Assembly (NCBI GenBank): GCA_024529925.1
Contig: JAFEUB010001390.1
Coordinates: 477,001 to 541,000, forward strand
Length of the DNA: 64,000 bases
Origin: Ophthalmolycus amberensis
Lineage: Eukaryota > Chordata > Actinopteri > Perciformes > Zoarcidae
Direction: 5' to 3'
Shown here: in pieces, positions 12,945-22,869 of the stretch
Layout of the letters: each line of letters begins with the position of its first letter
How positions within the stretch are numbered: the first letter of the stretch is position 1
Notes under the pieces: generated by a model
Seen by the model: the letters and a program-made list of their open reading frames with translations, nothing else
Told to the model about the DNA's origin: nothing
Databases searched by the model: none
Translations under genes and position numbers: made by a program

Positions 12945-15839
12945 CTTACTTGAAGAGAGCATGAACGCGGCCACGCATTGCCGATCATGCTCTGAACACG
13001 TTGGACCTCACTTCAAGCGCGCACAAACAATCTGTGGTGTGTGTGCGCATATCCCACATCGATACTCACAAAGAGCCCGATTCCCGCCTTGACGAAAGTG
13101 CCATGCGTGCACCCTGCTGCACTGCTTACATGCTATATGCTTCCAGCAAAGATGCAGTATCTGACTGGGGAATATGTCCGTCGTAAGCTCCATCTCTGCA
13201 GCCTGAAACTGCCCTAGTATCCGTTTTCTCCAAGCATACATACATTGCATTCTAATAATTGCCAAAGCTTGAATGCAAATTGCTGATTCATTGAAGTTGA
13301 ACTTGTATCACTGAGATCCCTATGGGTGTATTATGCAGATAGTTCTTACTTTTATGTTTGGGGGGATTTTAGATATTCACCTCTGGAACGTTGGGACTAT
13401 TTCTTTGGTCTTTTGCTGTGGGGTTATCCGAAGGCTAGCTGGGACACTGCGCTATTGGTTGGTGGTAGAAACTGAATACCTCATCTTTGTGATCGTGGGG
13501 TTGACTGACATTTTTTGAAATATCACAATCATAGTTAAAAATGAAGTTAAACCTTCACTGAATTCTTTTAATGCAGAGTTGTATGGTTTTGTGTCCCTCG
13601 CCTTTTTCCTCAAACACAAGTATCTACACAGAAGTCTGCTCAATATTTTAGACTGACACAGCAAAACCAGGCTGTGCAGGGCCAAGAAATTACACATGGG
13701 GCTTGAATCAGACAGTTTACTGTCGATTACAGAGCTGGCAGTGCACTGATGTGACTTCAGGTATCATTTGTGCCCTTTCCATCAAGAGACCGGGTGCTGT
13801 GTCAGCCGCACAGAGTATTTCAGCTGCAATGTGTTGTGGGAATATCTCGGTGGCCTGATGTATAGTGCTGATGCCTGAAAGTCAACAAGCTGACACAGAG
13901 GGGGATTAGAGACAGATTTCATCATGTCCAGGTGTTGCAGACTGTATATTTTGCTGTTATCAGGGGAACACACAGCACAGACGAGCGATTCAATACACAG
14001 ACAAACAGGACAGGAATATGGTCAAAGATGATAAGCAGCATATTTGGAGGTTAAGTTACTGGAAGGCAGCAATTCAAAAAAATCACATTCACAAGTCTTT
14101 TTAAGAGTTTTGTGACAGTATTTGAAGTTTTTAAATGATCTATGTATCCAAGCCTCTAACCACAGTTCAAACACTATTATACTTCTGTTACACTCACTAA
14201 CGCATGCTCAGCATGACAGGAGGGAACTGAAATGAAATGAAATTCTGAAATTGGCAGTCGTGTTTGATTATAGGCGTACATCTCAGACACATGACAGACA
14301 GCACATCGTAAGCTTTTTGAAAACATAAAACGATTCAACAACACTGACAGCTGGTACACCAGTAGACTGAACAGAGGAAGACAATCTTGGGAATGATTAA
14401 AGACATGAAATAGTGACCATTAAAACCACCCAGCAAGCGGATACCATAGAAAGTCCAAAGTTAAATATTCCCCCAAAACAAATGTTTGGATTAATTTGAA
14501 TATCATCTCCAGATACAGGGTTATTCATTGACTCATTGACACACATCATGCCTGGTGTGCGTCACTCCAGGTGCTATGATTTGAATACTAAACAAATGCG
14601 TCTCTTCTAACAGCAGTATTCCTGAGGACAATTTAACTGTGCTACACCGCCGGATGATTTAATTAGCTGTACATTCTGTATTTTCACATTTGTGGAGTAA
14701 AATTGCCGAATATAACACGACAGAAACGTGGCTGCTCTCTTTGGCAATCCATTGAAGATAGCCAAAGAAATGAGGCCATTGCATATTTTACCCACCAGCT
14801 GCTTTAGCTTTCAGAGAACAAACCGAAATGATTTGCTTCCAACCAGGTTGCAACTCCAGTAAGTTGCTCCATGCAGCGTTGTTCTGTGAAAGTGAGCTCA
14901 TTCAAAGCTAACGGCGGCCCCTTTGAAGGTTGGATATATTTTTAAGCTCAAATCACAATTTGGTTAATGCTCTACACACAATGGGTTCCAGGGTTAGAAA
15001 ATATAAAAATACATAGATGGATTTAATAGTGCTACTGTAGAGCTTAACGTCTAGTCAATAGTTATCAAAGCCTAGAGGTTACCATTGGGGCATGACAGTC
15101 ATGAATGATGACGAGGTCACAGCTCTTGTTTGGGAGCTGTGGGAGTCTTTAACTATAGCAATCAAAACTATTTTGAGGACATGATGCCCCTTTCTAAGTT
15201 CACTTTATATTTGAAGATACAAGTTACTGTTTTTTCATATTTTTGACAGTTACCGTGTGGGAAGTCGATCCGGCCTCGTCTCGTCTGCTCTTGCTAACGT
15301 TTTTCTGCTCATCAACAATCTAGCAGTATTGTCTTTAGGTATTTGCTAACGACATTAGTACCATGGAATATATGTGCGCAATTTTCCTCTCCAGGAAATA
15401 CAGTGCGGGTTACTGGAAATAAGAAATATGGACCAAGTAAACAGTTGCACCTTTTGTGTGTCAAAGCTGCAGATGAATTGAATATTTATCTTTACATATC
15501 TATTGTATATCTCTTCCTTTGAATAAAAAGGGGGTGCCCATCACCGGCAATCATCCAAACAATTGAAATACATCCGAGACCAGTGCCACTCTCCTATTTT
15601 CTATTGTTACATTGTAGAAGTGTTTGTATTTTTGCTGTTGGTGCAGGTTACGTATCGCATTACATTCTCAAAGAATGAATTGAAATTATTTTCCTCAGTT
15701 GGTAAGATATGCTACACAAGAGATGACTGTCATCCAGTCAAACTTTAGTGAATCATTCATCTCTTGATATCCCTGTTTTCACTAAGTAAACAAGTTGTGA
15801 AAAAAAAAAAAAACTGGTGCCTTCAGCGAGTTTACATCC

Positions 15840-15908
15840 CTGACACTACAAATAGCACCTGTGACTTCTTGACACGGAATCACAAACGACACTGACAGCA
15901 TTCTGCAG
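15840..15908 (+). other. Possible 5' untranslated first exon of the lectin gene
   Basis: A strong donor (CTGCAG then GTAAGA at 15909) lies 156 nt before the acceptor of the start-codon exon, which itself begins in 5' UTR. An untranslated exon ending at 15908 is therefore likely. Its start is not visible and 15840 is arbitrary; I see no clear TATA box. Confidence 0.4.
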
Positions 15909-16064
15909 GTAAGAGACTTTAAAATATTGAGCAAAATGATTCATGTTATTCATTACAGTAGTTAGCATACATGATGATGTATCAGGTCAACCCAGTAAGG
16001 ATATGCAGGAGTTACACAGTGAGGGATTTAACTTTTCTTAAAACTCTCTGTGCTTTGTATTCAG

Positions 16065-16131
16065 TCTTGTCATCATAAGAACCTCACCATGTCTGTGGAG
16101 ACCACCCTTGTGTTGTTCCTGCTGTGTTCAG
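16065..16131 (+). CDS. Lectin exon with start codon and signal peptide
   Basis: The exon follows acceptor TTTGTATTCAG and has 24 nt of 5' UTR. ATG at 16089 opens 43 coding bases (MSVETTLVLFLLCS plus G) before donor gtaagt. The h-region TLVLFLLC is typical of a cleaved signal peptide. Coding begins at 16089. Confidence 0.8.
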
Positions 16132-19100
16132 GTAAGTGTTCCTTGCTGGCTCTTGTTCTCTATCTAATGTTATATAGGTGTTCTGTGCACGATGTATATG
16201 TATGACATTCTAACCATATTTATGTAATTCCAAGACTGTTTGAAGAGTACATTTTGTGCCCCTAATTGCACGGGATTAGCATAAAGTTGGCATGTCTGTA
16301 ATGAAGAGTCCTGTACCTAAGGAACCAATTTGTATTCAGATATCTTGAGGTGAGAGGTCAAAGGACTACGTTAATTTGGCCATGCCAATTTGCCTCTCGA
16401 CAATATTTGTAGCATTATTTAGCCTTCTTCCCGACAAGTTAGCATGATTTGGTTGGTACCAAAGGGTTCCTTAGATTGTCTTGTTTCACGAGATACCAAT
16501 GTTTTCAGTAGCTTCAGAATGACCCCGCTACAGCCTCCTGAAGACAGTAGTGTTGGTTGGGATCGATGTCAGCCATGTGGGTCTCAGAGGGTAAACAGGA
16601 TTAGGACCTTCAACTATTTCTCAAAGCCAGTACTTTTGTCATCAGTAGTAAATACTTCTAAATACCTTCACTATTCCTTCTTTGATAACATGCAACTGTG
16701 CACAAATTTATACGGTATACATCAAAGAAGTCGGTAATCTTGTAGTGTGTGACATACATATTTGAACCTAGCAAACTCAATTTTAACAGTCCAAAAGCTC
16801 ATAATGTCGTTTGTTTTTCTTATGAGCCATACATGTTAAGTAAGAGACAAATACTATTTCGTTTTTTGTTCCTTTTTACAGGATTTTCTCACTTTGCATC
16901 CCACCATCTGCGATCTTTCCATCTTCAAACAGGAGAAAAAACATGGAATGATTCTTTGATTTACTGTAATGACAGAGGTGAATCACTTGTGACTCTGTAT
17001 GATGAAGTGGACAGAGATTTCACCACGCTGTTCTTGGGTAAAAAAAACACATGGCTTGGTTTGAAAAAGAGTCGAAATATCACTTGGTCAAATAGTGTCT
17101 CTGTCACATTCGAAAATATATCTGTGGACGTAACAAAGGGGGATCAGATATGTGTCGCCATTGACAACACGACCTGGAGAGGATTTAATTGTTCCGAGAG
17201 GAAACCTTTCATGTGCTCCAGTGGTAAGCTTCATCATATTTGATTTCCTTTTGATGTTTGAAAAATAACCTGATTATTAAAGGAAAAACAAAGCTAAGAG
17301 TCTGCAGCCATGCTGGTGGCTATGGTTTGAAATAAATGCTAACTTGAGCATGATAGCATTGGATGAAGAATCAGGACGGTTGTGGATCACCAAAAGTCAC
17401 AGAGATACATCGTCTGGGAACTATGAATATCTGTACAAAATGCCATGGCAATCCATCCCATAGTTGTTGATATATTTTAGTATGGATCACTGTGCTTGTT
17501 TTTTGCAGTCATTATTTCAATTACTTTTGAAAAGTGGGAGCAAAGCTGTTGTCCTGCACAAACCAAACTACAAAAAGTCCAGGACACTAACTTTCTTACT
17601 TTGTTTGTAATAGGCAACGAAAAATTGCAATGTATTATATATTCATCTATTTATTGCAGGTCGTAACTACACCCTGATTGAAAGCAAAAAGAGTTGGTGT
17701 CAGGCTCTGCAGCACTGCAGACGTCACTTCTATGACTTGGTCAGCATCAGCAACGAAACACAAAATCAGAATGCAATTGAAGCGGGAAACGGCACAAGCT
17801 TTTGGATTGGACTAATGTACGATGAATGGGAGTGGATGGACGGAAGCTGCTCTTCATTCAGAGAGTGGGGTCCTGGTCAGGAGGGTGACACTGACATATT
17901 CACACAGTTTAACCATCACGTGTTTCCAATGAGGAAATCTCAATGGGAAAATGCTGAAAATTCCTTTTGCTCCAAAGGTAAGCGATAGAAACTATAAAAG
18001 AAGCAAAACTTAGAGGTAGAGTTGATAATCTGCTTCAAAAAACATTTTTGTTATATTTGTTGAAACTCTAATTACATTCCGACTGCAATCAGTGAATAGA
18101 ATGCTCTAGATTTAGCAACGTTTGGATATAGTGCTGCTTTCATTGGGAAGGACTTGTTTAGTGGGATTATTTAAAAATAAAAATAAATACAAATAAAAAA
18201 AATCTTGCATACTCTTGCTAGTTTCTCAAGATTACCAAAGCTAGCTTTAATTATAAACTTAATGGGAAAAAAAACAATCAAATAAAATTCACATGATGTC
18301 ACATTATGTATGTTACACTCAATGACTTATACATCTTCAACCAATCATATGTGACTATAGACTAGGGGTGTAACGGTTCACAAAATTCACGGTTGGGTTC
18401 GGTACGATACAGTGGAGCCACGGTTCGGTACGTTTCGGTACAGTAGAAAACTATAAATGCCAGAGAAATGTACTTGATTTTAAAACATATTTACTCATTC
18501 AACTAACATCATGAAGTTATTCTTTGACTTTGAACAATGATGGAACTATACCTGAGTGACCCATCTTCTGGGGTGTCTTCTTAGCAACACATAAGCATAA
18601 AAAACAAAAACTGCTCCTTAATGTTATGTAGTATTGTTACTTACATCTTGCTTACATCTTGTATTGTTACTTACATCTTGCAAAAGAGATTTTTAATCTC
18701 AATGGGACTACCTGGTTAAATAAAGGTTTAAAAAAGTTTTTTTTTTATTCAAACGTATTGTTCGGTTCGTCATGCGTACCGAACCGTGAGCCTCGTACCG
18801 AACAGTTCAATACGAATACGCGTATCGTTACACCCCTACTATAGACATAAACTTTTTTTGTTCTCGTTACACAGTATTGCAAAGTACAAAGTGACAAAAA
18901 GTAAACTGTATCACAAAACGGAGAAAAACTAAAAATGTCCAACGTGATAGATAGTTGATGTGGCTTACCGGTAACTTGTGTTTCTAACGGCACATCTTTC
19001 TTCATACTTTTCCCTGGATTCATGTCAGGTACGATGAGAATCAGAGTCATTGATCGCCGTTTAACGTGGGAACAGGCCTTTAACTACTGCAAGGCCAACC

Positions 19101-19417
19101 ACACAGGCCCGCTGTGGATTAACGATCAGGAAGATCAGAAGGCTGTCGGGGATTGGCTAACACACGGTACTAATGGTAGTGGCCCGTTCTGGATTGGTCT
19201 GAGGCAGAGTCGCGTTTTTGGATTCTGGATTTGGAGTGACAGTATGGTGAACTACAGCAACTGGAAGAATGACATAACACCTGAGATACCCATGTCCCAC
19301 CATTGTGGTGCCATCGAGAAGGACGGCAACTGGAGTGACGTAAACTGTTTGCTTCAGCTACCTTTTCTTTGTGAGGAGGAGACTGTCTTTATGAATAAAT
19401 CATGGGGGGGCCGGTAA
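16089..19417 (+). CDS. Secreted C-type lectin-like protein with three CTLDs
   Basis: Four coding exons, 16089-16131, 16882-17223, 17660-17977 and 19029-19417, join in frame into 363 residues, with GT-AG at each junction and every intron in phase 1. Residues 1 to about 20 (MSVETTLVLFLLCSG...) form a signal peptide. CTLD1 spans about 25-128, CTLD2 about 130-235 and CTLD3 about 236-352. Each has a WxGL-type core (WLGL 72-75, WIGL 177-180, WIGL 289-292). No transmembrane segment follows, so the product is probably secreted. No domain has an EPN or QPD motif; only CTLD3 keeps a WSD resembling the usual WND, so classical calcium-dependent sugar binding is unlikely. There are 13 N-glycosylation sequons. 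The start was chosen for its good context (CACCATGT) and the signal peptide. It belongs to the broad mannose-receptor-like/secreted CTLD group of fish; the orthologue is not known to me. Confidence 0.88.
16132..16881 (+). other. Lectin intron 1 (750 bp)
   Basis: Phase 1. Nearly half is an interspersed repeat (16250-16590). The 30 nt before the acceptor are T-rich. Confidence 0.85.
16250..16590. repeat. Interspersed repeat (family E) in lectin intron 1
   Basis: ATTGCACGGGATTAGCATAA AG, TATCTTGAGGTGAGAGGTCA AAGGAC, GACAAGTTAGCATGATTTGG TTGGTACC and GACCCCGCTACAGCCTCC match a dispersed fish repeat that I recall. There is no coding content. Confidence 0.55.
16882..17223 (+). CDS. Lectin exon 2: CTLD1
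   Basis: It is 342 nt, phase 1 at both ends, acceptor TTTTTACAG and donor gtaagc. The domain has the four canonical cysteines (C43, C105, C118, C126) and the WLGL core. It has five N-glycosylation sequons (N37, N80, N93, N110, N117). In place of the calcium-site motif it reads VTFENISVDVTKGD, with no EPN/QPD. The typical WND is replaced by WRGFNC. Confidence 0.88.
17224..17659 (+). other. Lectin intron 2 (436 bp)
   Basis: Phase 1. It contains a fragment (17335-17495) of the same interspersed repeat seen at 42150-42470. Confidence 0.85.
17335..17495. repeat. Interspersed repeat fragment (family D) in lectin intron 2
   Basis: GGATCACCAAAAGTCAC, TATGAATATCTGTACAAAAT and CCATGGCAATCCATCC align by eye with 42238-42330 (GGACCACCAAAGTGATT, ATGGATATCTGTACC, CATGGCAATCTATCC). 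Confidence 0.65.
17660..17977 (+). CDS. Lectin exon 3: CTLD2 lacking the inner disulfide
   Basis: It is 318 nt, phase 1-1, acceptor TTATTGCAG and donor gtaagc. Seen: YTLIESKKSWCQALQHC, WIGL and WEWMDGSCSSFREW. The C-terminal half reads FNHHVFPMRKSQWENAENSF then C. The two cysteines normally forming the inner CTLD disulfide are both missing, while the outer pair (C148, C232) remains. C142 and C192 are extra. The domain end is also shorter than in its neighbours. Confidence 0.85.
17978..19028 (+). other. Lectin intron 3 (1051 bp)
   Basis: Phase 1. It is almost half occupied by a hAT-type MITE at 18363-18838. Confidence 0.85.
18363..18838. mobile_element. hAT-type MITE with perfect 8-bp target duplication
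   Basis: The element starts TAGGGGTGTAACG and ends with its exact reverse complement CGTTACACCCCTA. The 8 bp on each side are identical (CTATAGAC at 18355-18362 and 18839-18846), the target-duplication length of hAT elements. Subterminal GGTTCGGTACG motifs near the left end recur inverted near the right end (CGTACCGAACCG). There is no transposase inside, so it is non-autonomous. An internal stretch (18641-18690) repeats TTACATCTTG. Confidence 0.9.
19029..19417 (+). CDS. Lectin exon 4: CTLD3 and stop codon
   Basis: It is 389 coding nt from acceptor CATGTCAG to TAA. The domain has LTWEQAFNYC, WIGL, FWIWSD, NYSNW, the four canonical cysteines (C255, C327, C341, C349) and NWSDVNC. The loop where EPN/QPD should be reads NDITPEIPMSHHC. 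After the last CTLD cysteine only 14 residues follow (EEETVFMNKSWGGR). A run of seven G just before the stop would shift the terminus if its length were misread. Confidence 0.9.
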
Positions 19418-19715
19418 CCCCCAACATTTCCCTTTACTACTCTGATTATTCATGGCTTTCCTGAATTCAGTTGGTACAAACTAATCTGAAAGTTTTTTTA
19501 GATTTTTGTTTTGTATTTATCAATACAGTGCAGTACGGCGAATACATAGAATATCTACGGAAAGAGTATGTTTGCTGTGTGTCTTAGCATTTCTTTCAGA
19601 CTGCAACACTTTCATGTGAGCTTTGTTTAGTGTTAAAATCTAATTGTGTGTGTAAATTCACTTGTAGAATGCTTGCTTGTGTGCAAATAAATACAATAAA
19701 TGTAAAATCTAACGA
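19418..19715 (+). other. Lectin 3' untranslated region (end inferred)
   Basis: AT-rich sequence follows the TAA, with two AATAAA hexamers about 270-280 nt downstream. The cleavage point is inferred from these. Confidence 0.6.
19686..19700 (+). terminator. Twin polyadenylation signals AATAAA for the lectin gene
   Basis: Two exact AATAAA hexamers lie at 19686-19691 and 19695-19700, 269-278 nt past the stop codon. Confidence 0.6.
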
Positions 19716-19835
19716 TTGGGAATCATGAACTAAGAAACGTTTGTTAATTAATGCTACCTGTCTCAAATCCAGAACACATTTACAACACACTGCTAGAAAA
19801 TCTTTTCATTTATAACAAGTATTACCTACATTTAC

Positions 19836-20135
19836 CGGTTTTGTCCACAGGGACCGCCAAAATCGACAGAAATAAAAGTTCCTCGTAGTAACTCAGGTTG
19901 TGCTAATAATGCTAATGCAAACGTATTTACTGTTGTATAGTTTAGTCTACAGTGCTGCATCATATTCCATAAGATCATCATATGCTTGTAGCGCTGTTGT
20001 CCTTTGAGAACAATATTTGTCTCTGCGATGTAGTGGAGTAAACGTATAAAGTTGAATAAATTGGAAAGTAAAGTAAAAACACCTCTAATATCATGTACAG
20101 TGATTGAGTAAATGAACTTGGCTATGTGGCTGGTT
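19836..20135. repeat. Interspersed repeat (family F) downstream of the lectin
   Basis: CGGTTTTGTCCACAGGGACC GCCAAAATCGACAG, GTGCTAATAATGCTAATGC, GTGGAGTAAACGTATAAAGT TG and GAGTAAATGAACTTGG resemble a common fish element. The open frame on the minus strand here is inside the repeat. Confidence 0.5.
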
Positions 20136-22148
20136 TGATAAAGAAGAAAAGGAGACATTTGGCAATAACAGAGTGTGGCCATTGCTGGTAAGGAGTCGGA
20201 CACACACCTCAGGGGTTATTTTCCTTCCACTAAATGTCAGCAACAATAATCAATGCTACATTAAAATGAAACAAGAAACAATAAAGTGAAAAATGTATTG
20301 ATAAATAGGGTCAATTGTGCTCAAGACGGATGAGAAACTTCAATTCAGCAGAATCCAGGCTAAAAAAGGCTAAGTTTGGTCCAGGAGAGAAAAGATGAAA
20401 GGTCAGTGAAAAAAACTGAAAAGATAAGAAAAAAGACAGATATCAGGTAAAAACTAAAGGAGGCAGGAAAAACAGACAGATAAGCCTCAGCTTGGATAGT
20501 GATTTTAAGAGAGGCGAGGGAAAAGACACAGAAATATGCAGATAAAGCCCCAAAACATGGAGGGATGAATTTAAAACAAAGCTAATAAAAAGGGCAGCGA
20601 AGGGGACAAGAGAGAAAAAAGAACAAAACAAAAAAAACAGGAAGCTTGGACAACTTCCAGGGACATTATTCACACCATGGACAAACTTGGAATGAAGGCT
20701 CAATCCGTCACACGCTCACTCATCATTATAACTCATCATACGGATCACAGTGTGAATGTGTGTGTTTATAGGCCTCTTGATCATTGCTCATTCCACAGGA
20801 ACAGACGTCCTCTTGACTTGTCGCTCAGCTCACTTCTCTGACCATTACGTGATGCCCTGTGTGTGTGATCGTAGCTCATCCAGAGGAGTCAGGGCTGCTC
20901 GGGGAAACACAATTCTCAGCGGCATAAATCACCGACCAGTGAGGACTCTGACGTGCAGCCGAGCACATTTCCTGGTGCAAAAGCAGGAGATTTTCCGAAC
21001 GGCAGAGATGCCGACCAAATAAGAGGCTGAGATACGGCCCCATTTGGGGTTGAATGACGGCCCAAGCCAGGTGTCCATTCAGCCCGAGCTGAATCGTAAG
21101 AAGGTCACACCTCCACCAGGAGTGAGCTAAATGAGCAGAATATGTGTATGCCTGAGTTCTGGTGATGAGACGAGTTTTAGCGCAGAATTGGACTAAAAAA
21201 AAGAGGCGGCTCTACGTCCTATATATATATTGCGCTATTCACATCTTTACAACCTCTACTTGCAGCCTCTCTCCTGTGCTCTTCTCAATGCACTCAGCAG
21301 CCTGCGCTTCCATCAATGTTTCACGGAATTGTCAGCCCAGTCAATCATAGCTTCGTAGTAGCGCTGAGGAGCGCAGAATTGAATGTTTTGGCGATTGTTT
21401 AAAAGAAAACATGCTTTTCCATCCCGCCGGCGGGTTTGGACTAGTTCTTTGTGACACAGCACTTTGTAGTCATGGCTTTTTCTTTAGGACACAGTGCAGG
21501 ACTGCTGGAAGGTTATCTGGGGACGGTGGGTTTAATTCTGACTGGAAACTTGGCAGTAAGTGGCCAGGTGATCTGATGCATGATAAGCATCCAGCTGGCT
21601 ACATTGTGTGTGCACTACTGGCAGCTCAAAATCAAGCTGAAACAGGTAGCTTCATAAGAGGACAGGGTTCTAGGACTCGCCACCGCCATCAACATTTTTC
21701 AGGCCATGCATTTAAGATTGTGTCAATCTTAAATATATTGAAAGCATCATCCCTGACAACCAAAATCACTGAGATTTAACGACTGCCTTAATGTGCCAGG
21801 GCTTTTGGTTACAGACCTCTGCATTAGAGGATTTATCATTCACTTCTAAAACCGTCAACAATGACACACTCCTATTTTCAAAAGGCCAAAATTTACAATT
21901 TATTGCCAGAGAAAATTCCACAAACTGTGATGTAAACTATTCATAACATAGTTCATGTCATGCCTTAGCAATACATCCGATTTATCTGCTACGTGTGGGA
22001 AAAAAAGAACTTGCATGAACAGAACACAGACAGACTGAACATAGACAACCCCAGACAACCAACAATTACTCTTCAAACCACTGATGTAAAGTAGAAATAG
22101 GAGTACTATCAGTACTAATGTCGGACTAGGTTAGGCCAGGGTGTAGAA

Positions 22149-22343
22149 CAGTTGTTCCAAGCCTTTTTTTTTGGTTAATCTTAAGACAAAGCAATGTCTA
22201 TTTGCTGTAATCGTCCTTAAATAACGGGAGTGAGAGTGGCGTCCATCTTCTCAGCAGAAAGTAAAGCACGTTTACAAATTTTCTCCCCAGTAATTCTTTC
22301 ACGTCCCTTTGTGGGTTCCCGACATCCGGGTGGGGAACCACTG
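22149..22343. mobile_element. Possible degenerate hAT-like short element
   Basis: The left CAGTTGTTCCAAGCCTTTTT and right GGTGGGGAACCACTG ends are imperfect inverted copies of the CAGTGGTTCCCAA terminus common in vertebrate hAT MITEs. No target duplication is visible. Confidence 0.4.
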
Positions 22344-22843
22344 CTCTCAAAAGCATTCTTTCTTTAAGAGTAGAGGGAGGAGGGATTGTACCTTATTGCA
22401 CATTCACTGTTAACAATCAAAGGTAGTAGTCTGCATGGATAGTAAGGCCATGAATTGAGGAAAACATCTGGGAAAAGAACAATATCTTTGATGAGAAGTT
22501 GACACCAGGTAAGTACACAGTACAGACACAAAACAGAACAGTTTGCAAACATGTTCCCACCTTCTCAAAACTTTGAATAGTTCAAAAATCAAACACGCTT
22601 TTGTCTTTTTAAAACTTTTTCCATGCAGGTTGCATCGTGGCTGTGTCCAGCATTTGTCTGAAGGCAGAAAGAGAAACAAGTGAGCGACACGAAGTCATAG
22701 ACAGTAAGCAGGGTAAAGCCAGAGGAAGGGAAAGCCAGAAGAGCAGTGGGGCCTGTCAAACTATTAACATCATGGTGTGAGCCCGGGGCTCCTGGTAACA
22801 CCAGAGATGAGGGGGCATATTCTGTATAGTGCTTCAAATGTGC

Positions 22844-22869
22844 ATACACACACACACACACACACACAC
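22844..22869. repeat. (CA)n microsatellite
   Basis: About 13 units of CA. Confidence 0.95.

Larger units (their letters stand above)
1..15839. other. Gene-free interval upstream of the lectin gene
   Basis: I find no exon that I can support here. It holds fragments of interspersed repeats (2535-2790, 3360-3640, 5905-6060, 12510-12570), the (AGC)12, (GTCT)n, (AGG)n and (GC)6(AC)14 tracts, and a purine-rich stretch at about 8060-8190. Open frames are all under about 155 codons and resemble no family that I know. Confidence 0.7.

Noticed and set aside
19832..20203. 123-codon minus-strand open frame just past the lectin
   Set aside because: It lies inside an interspersed repeat (family F) that recurs in fish genomes.
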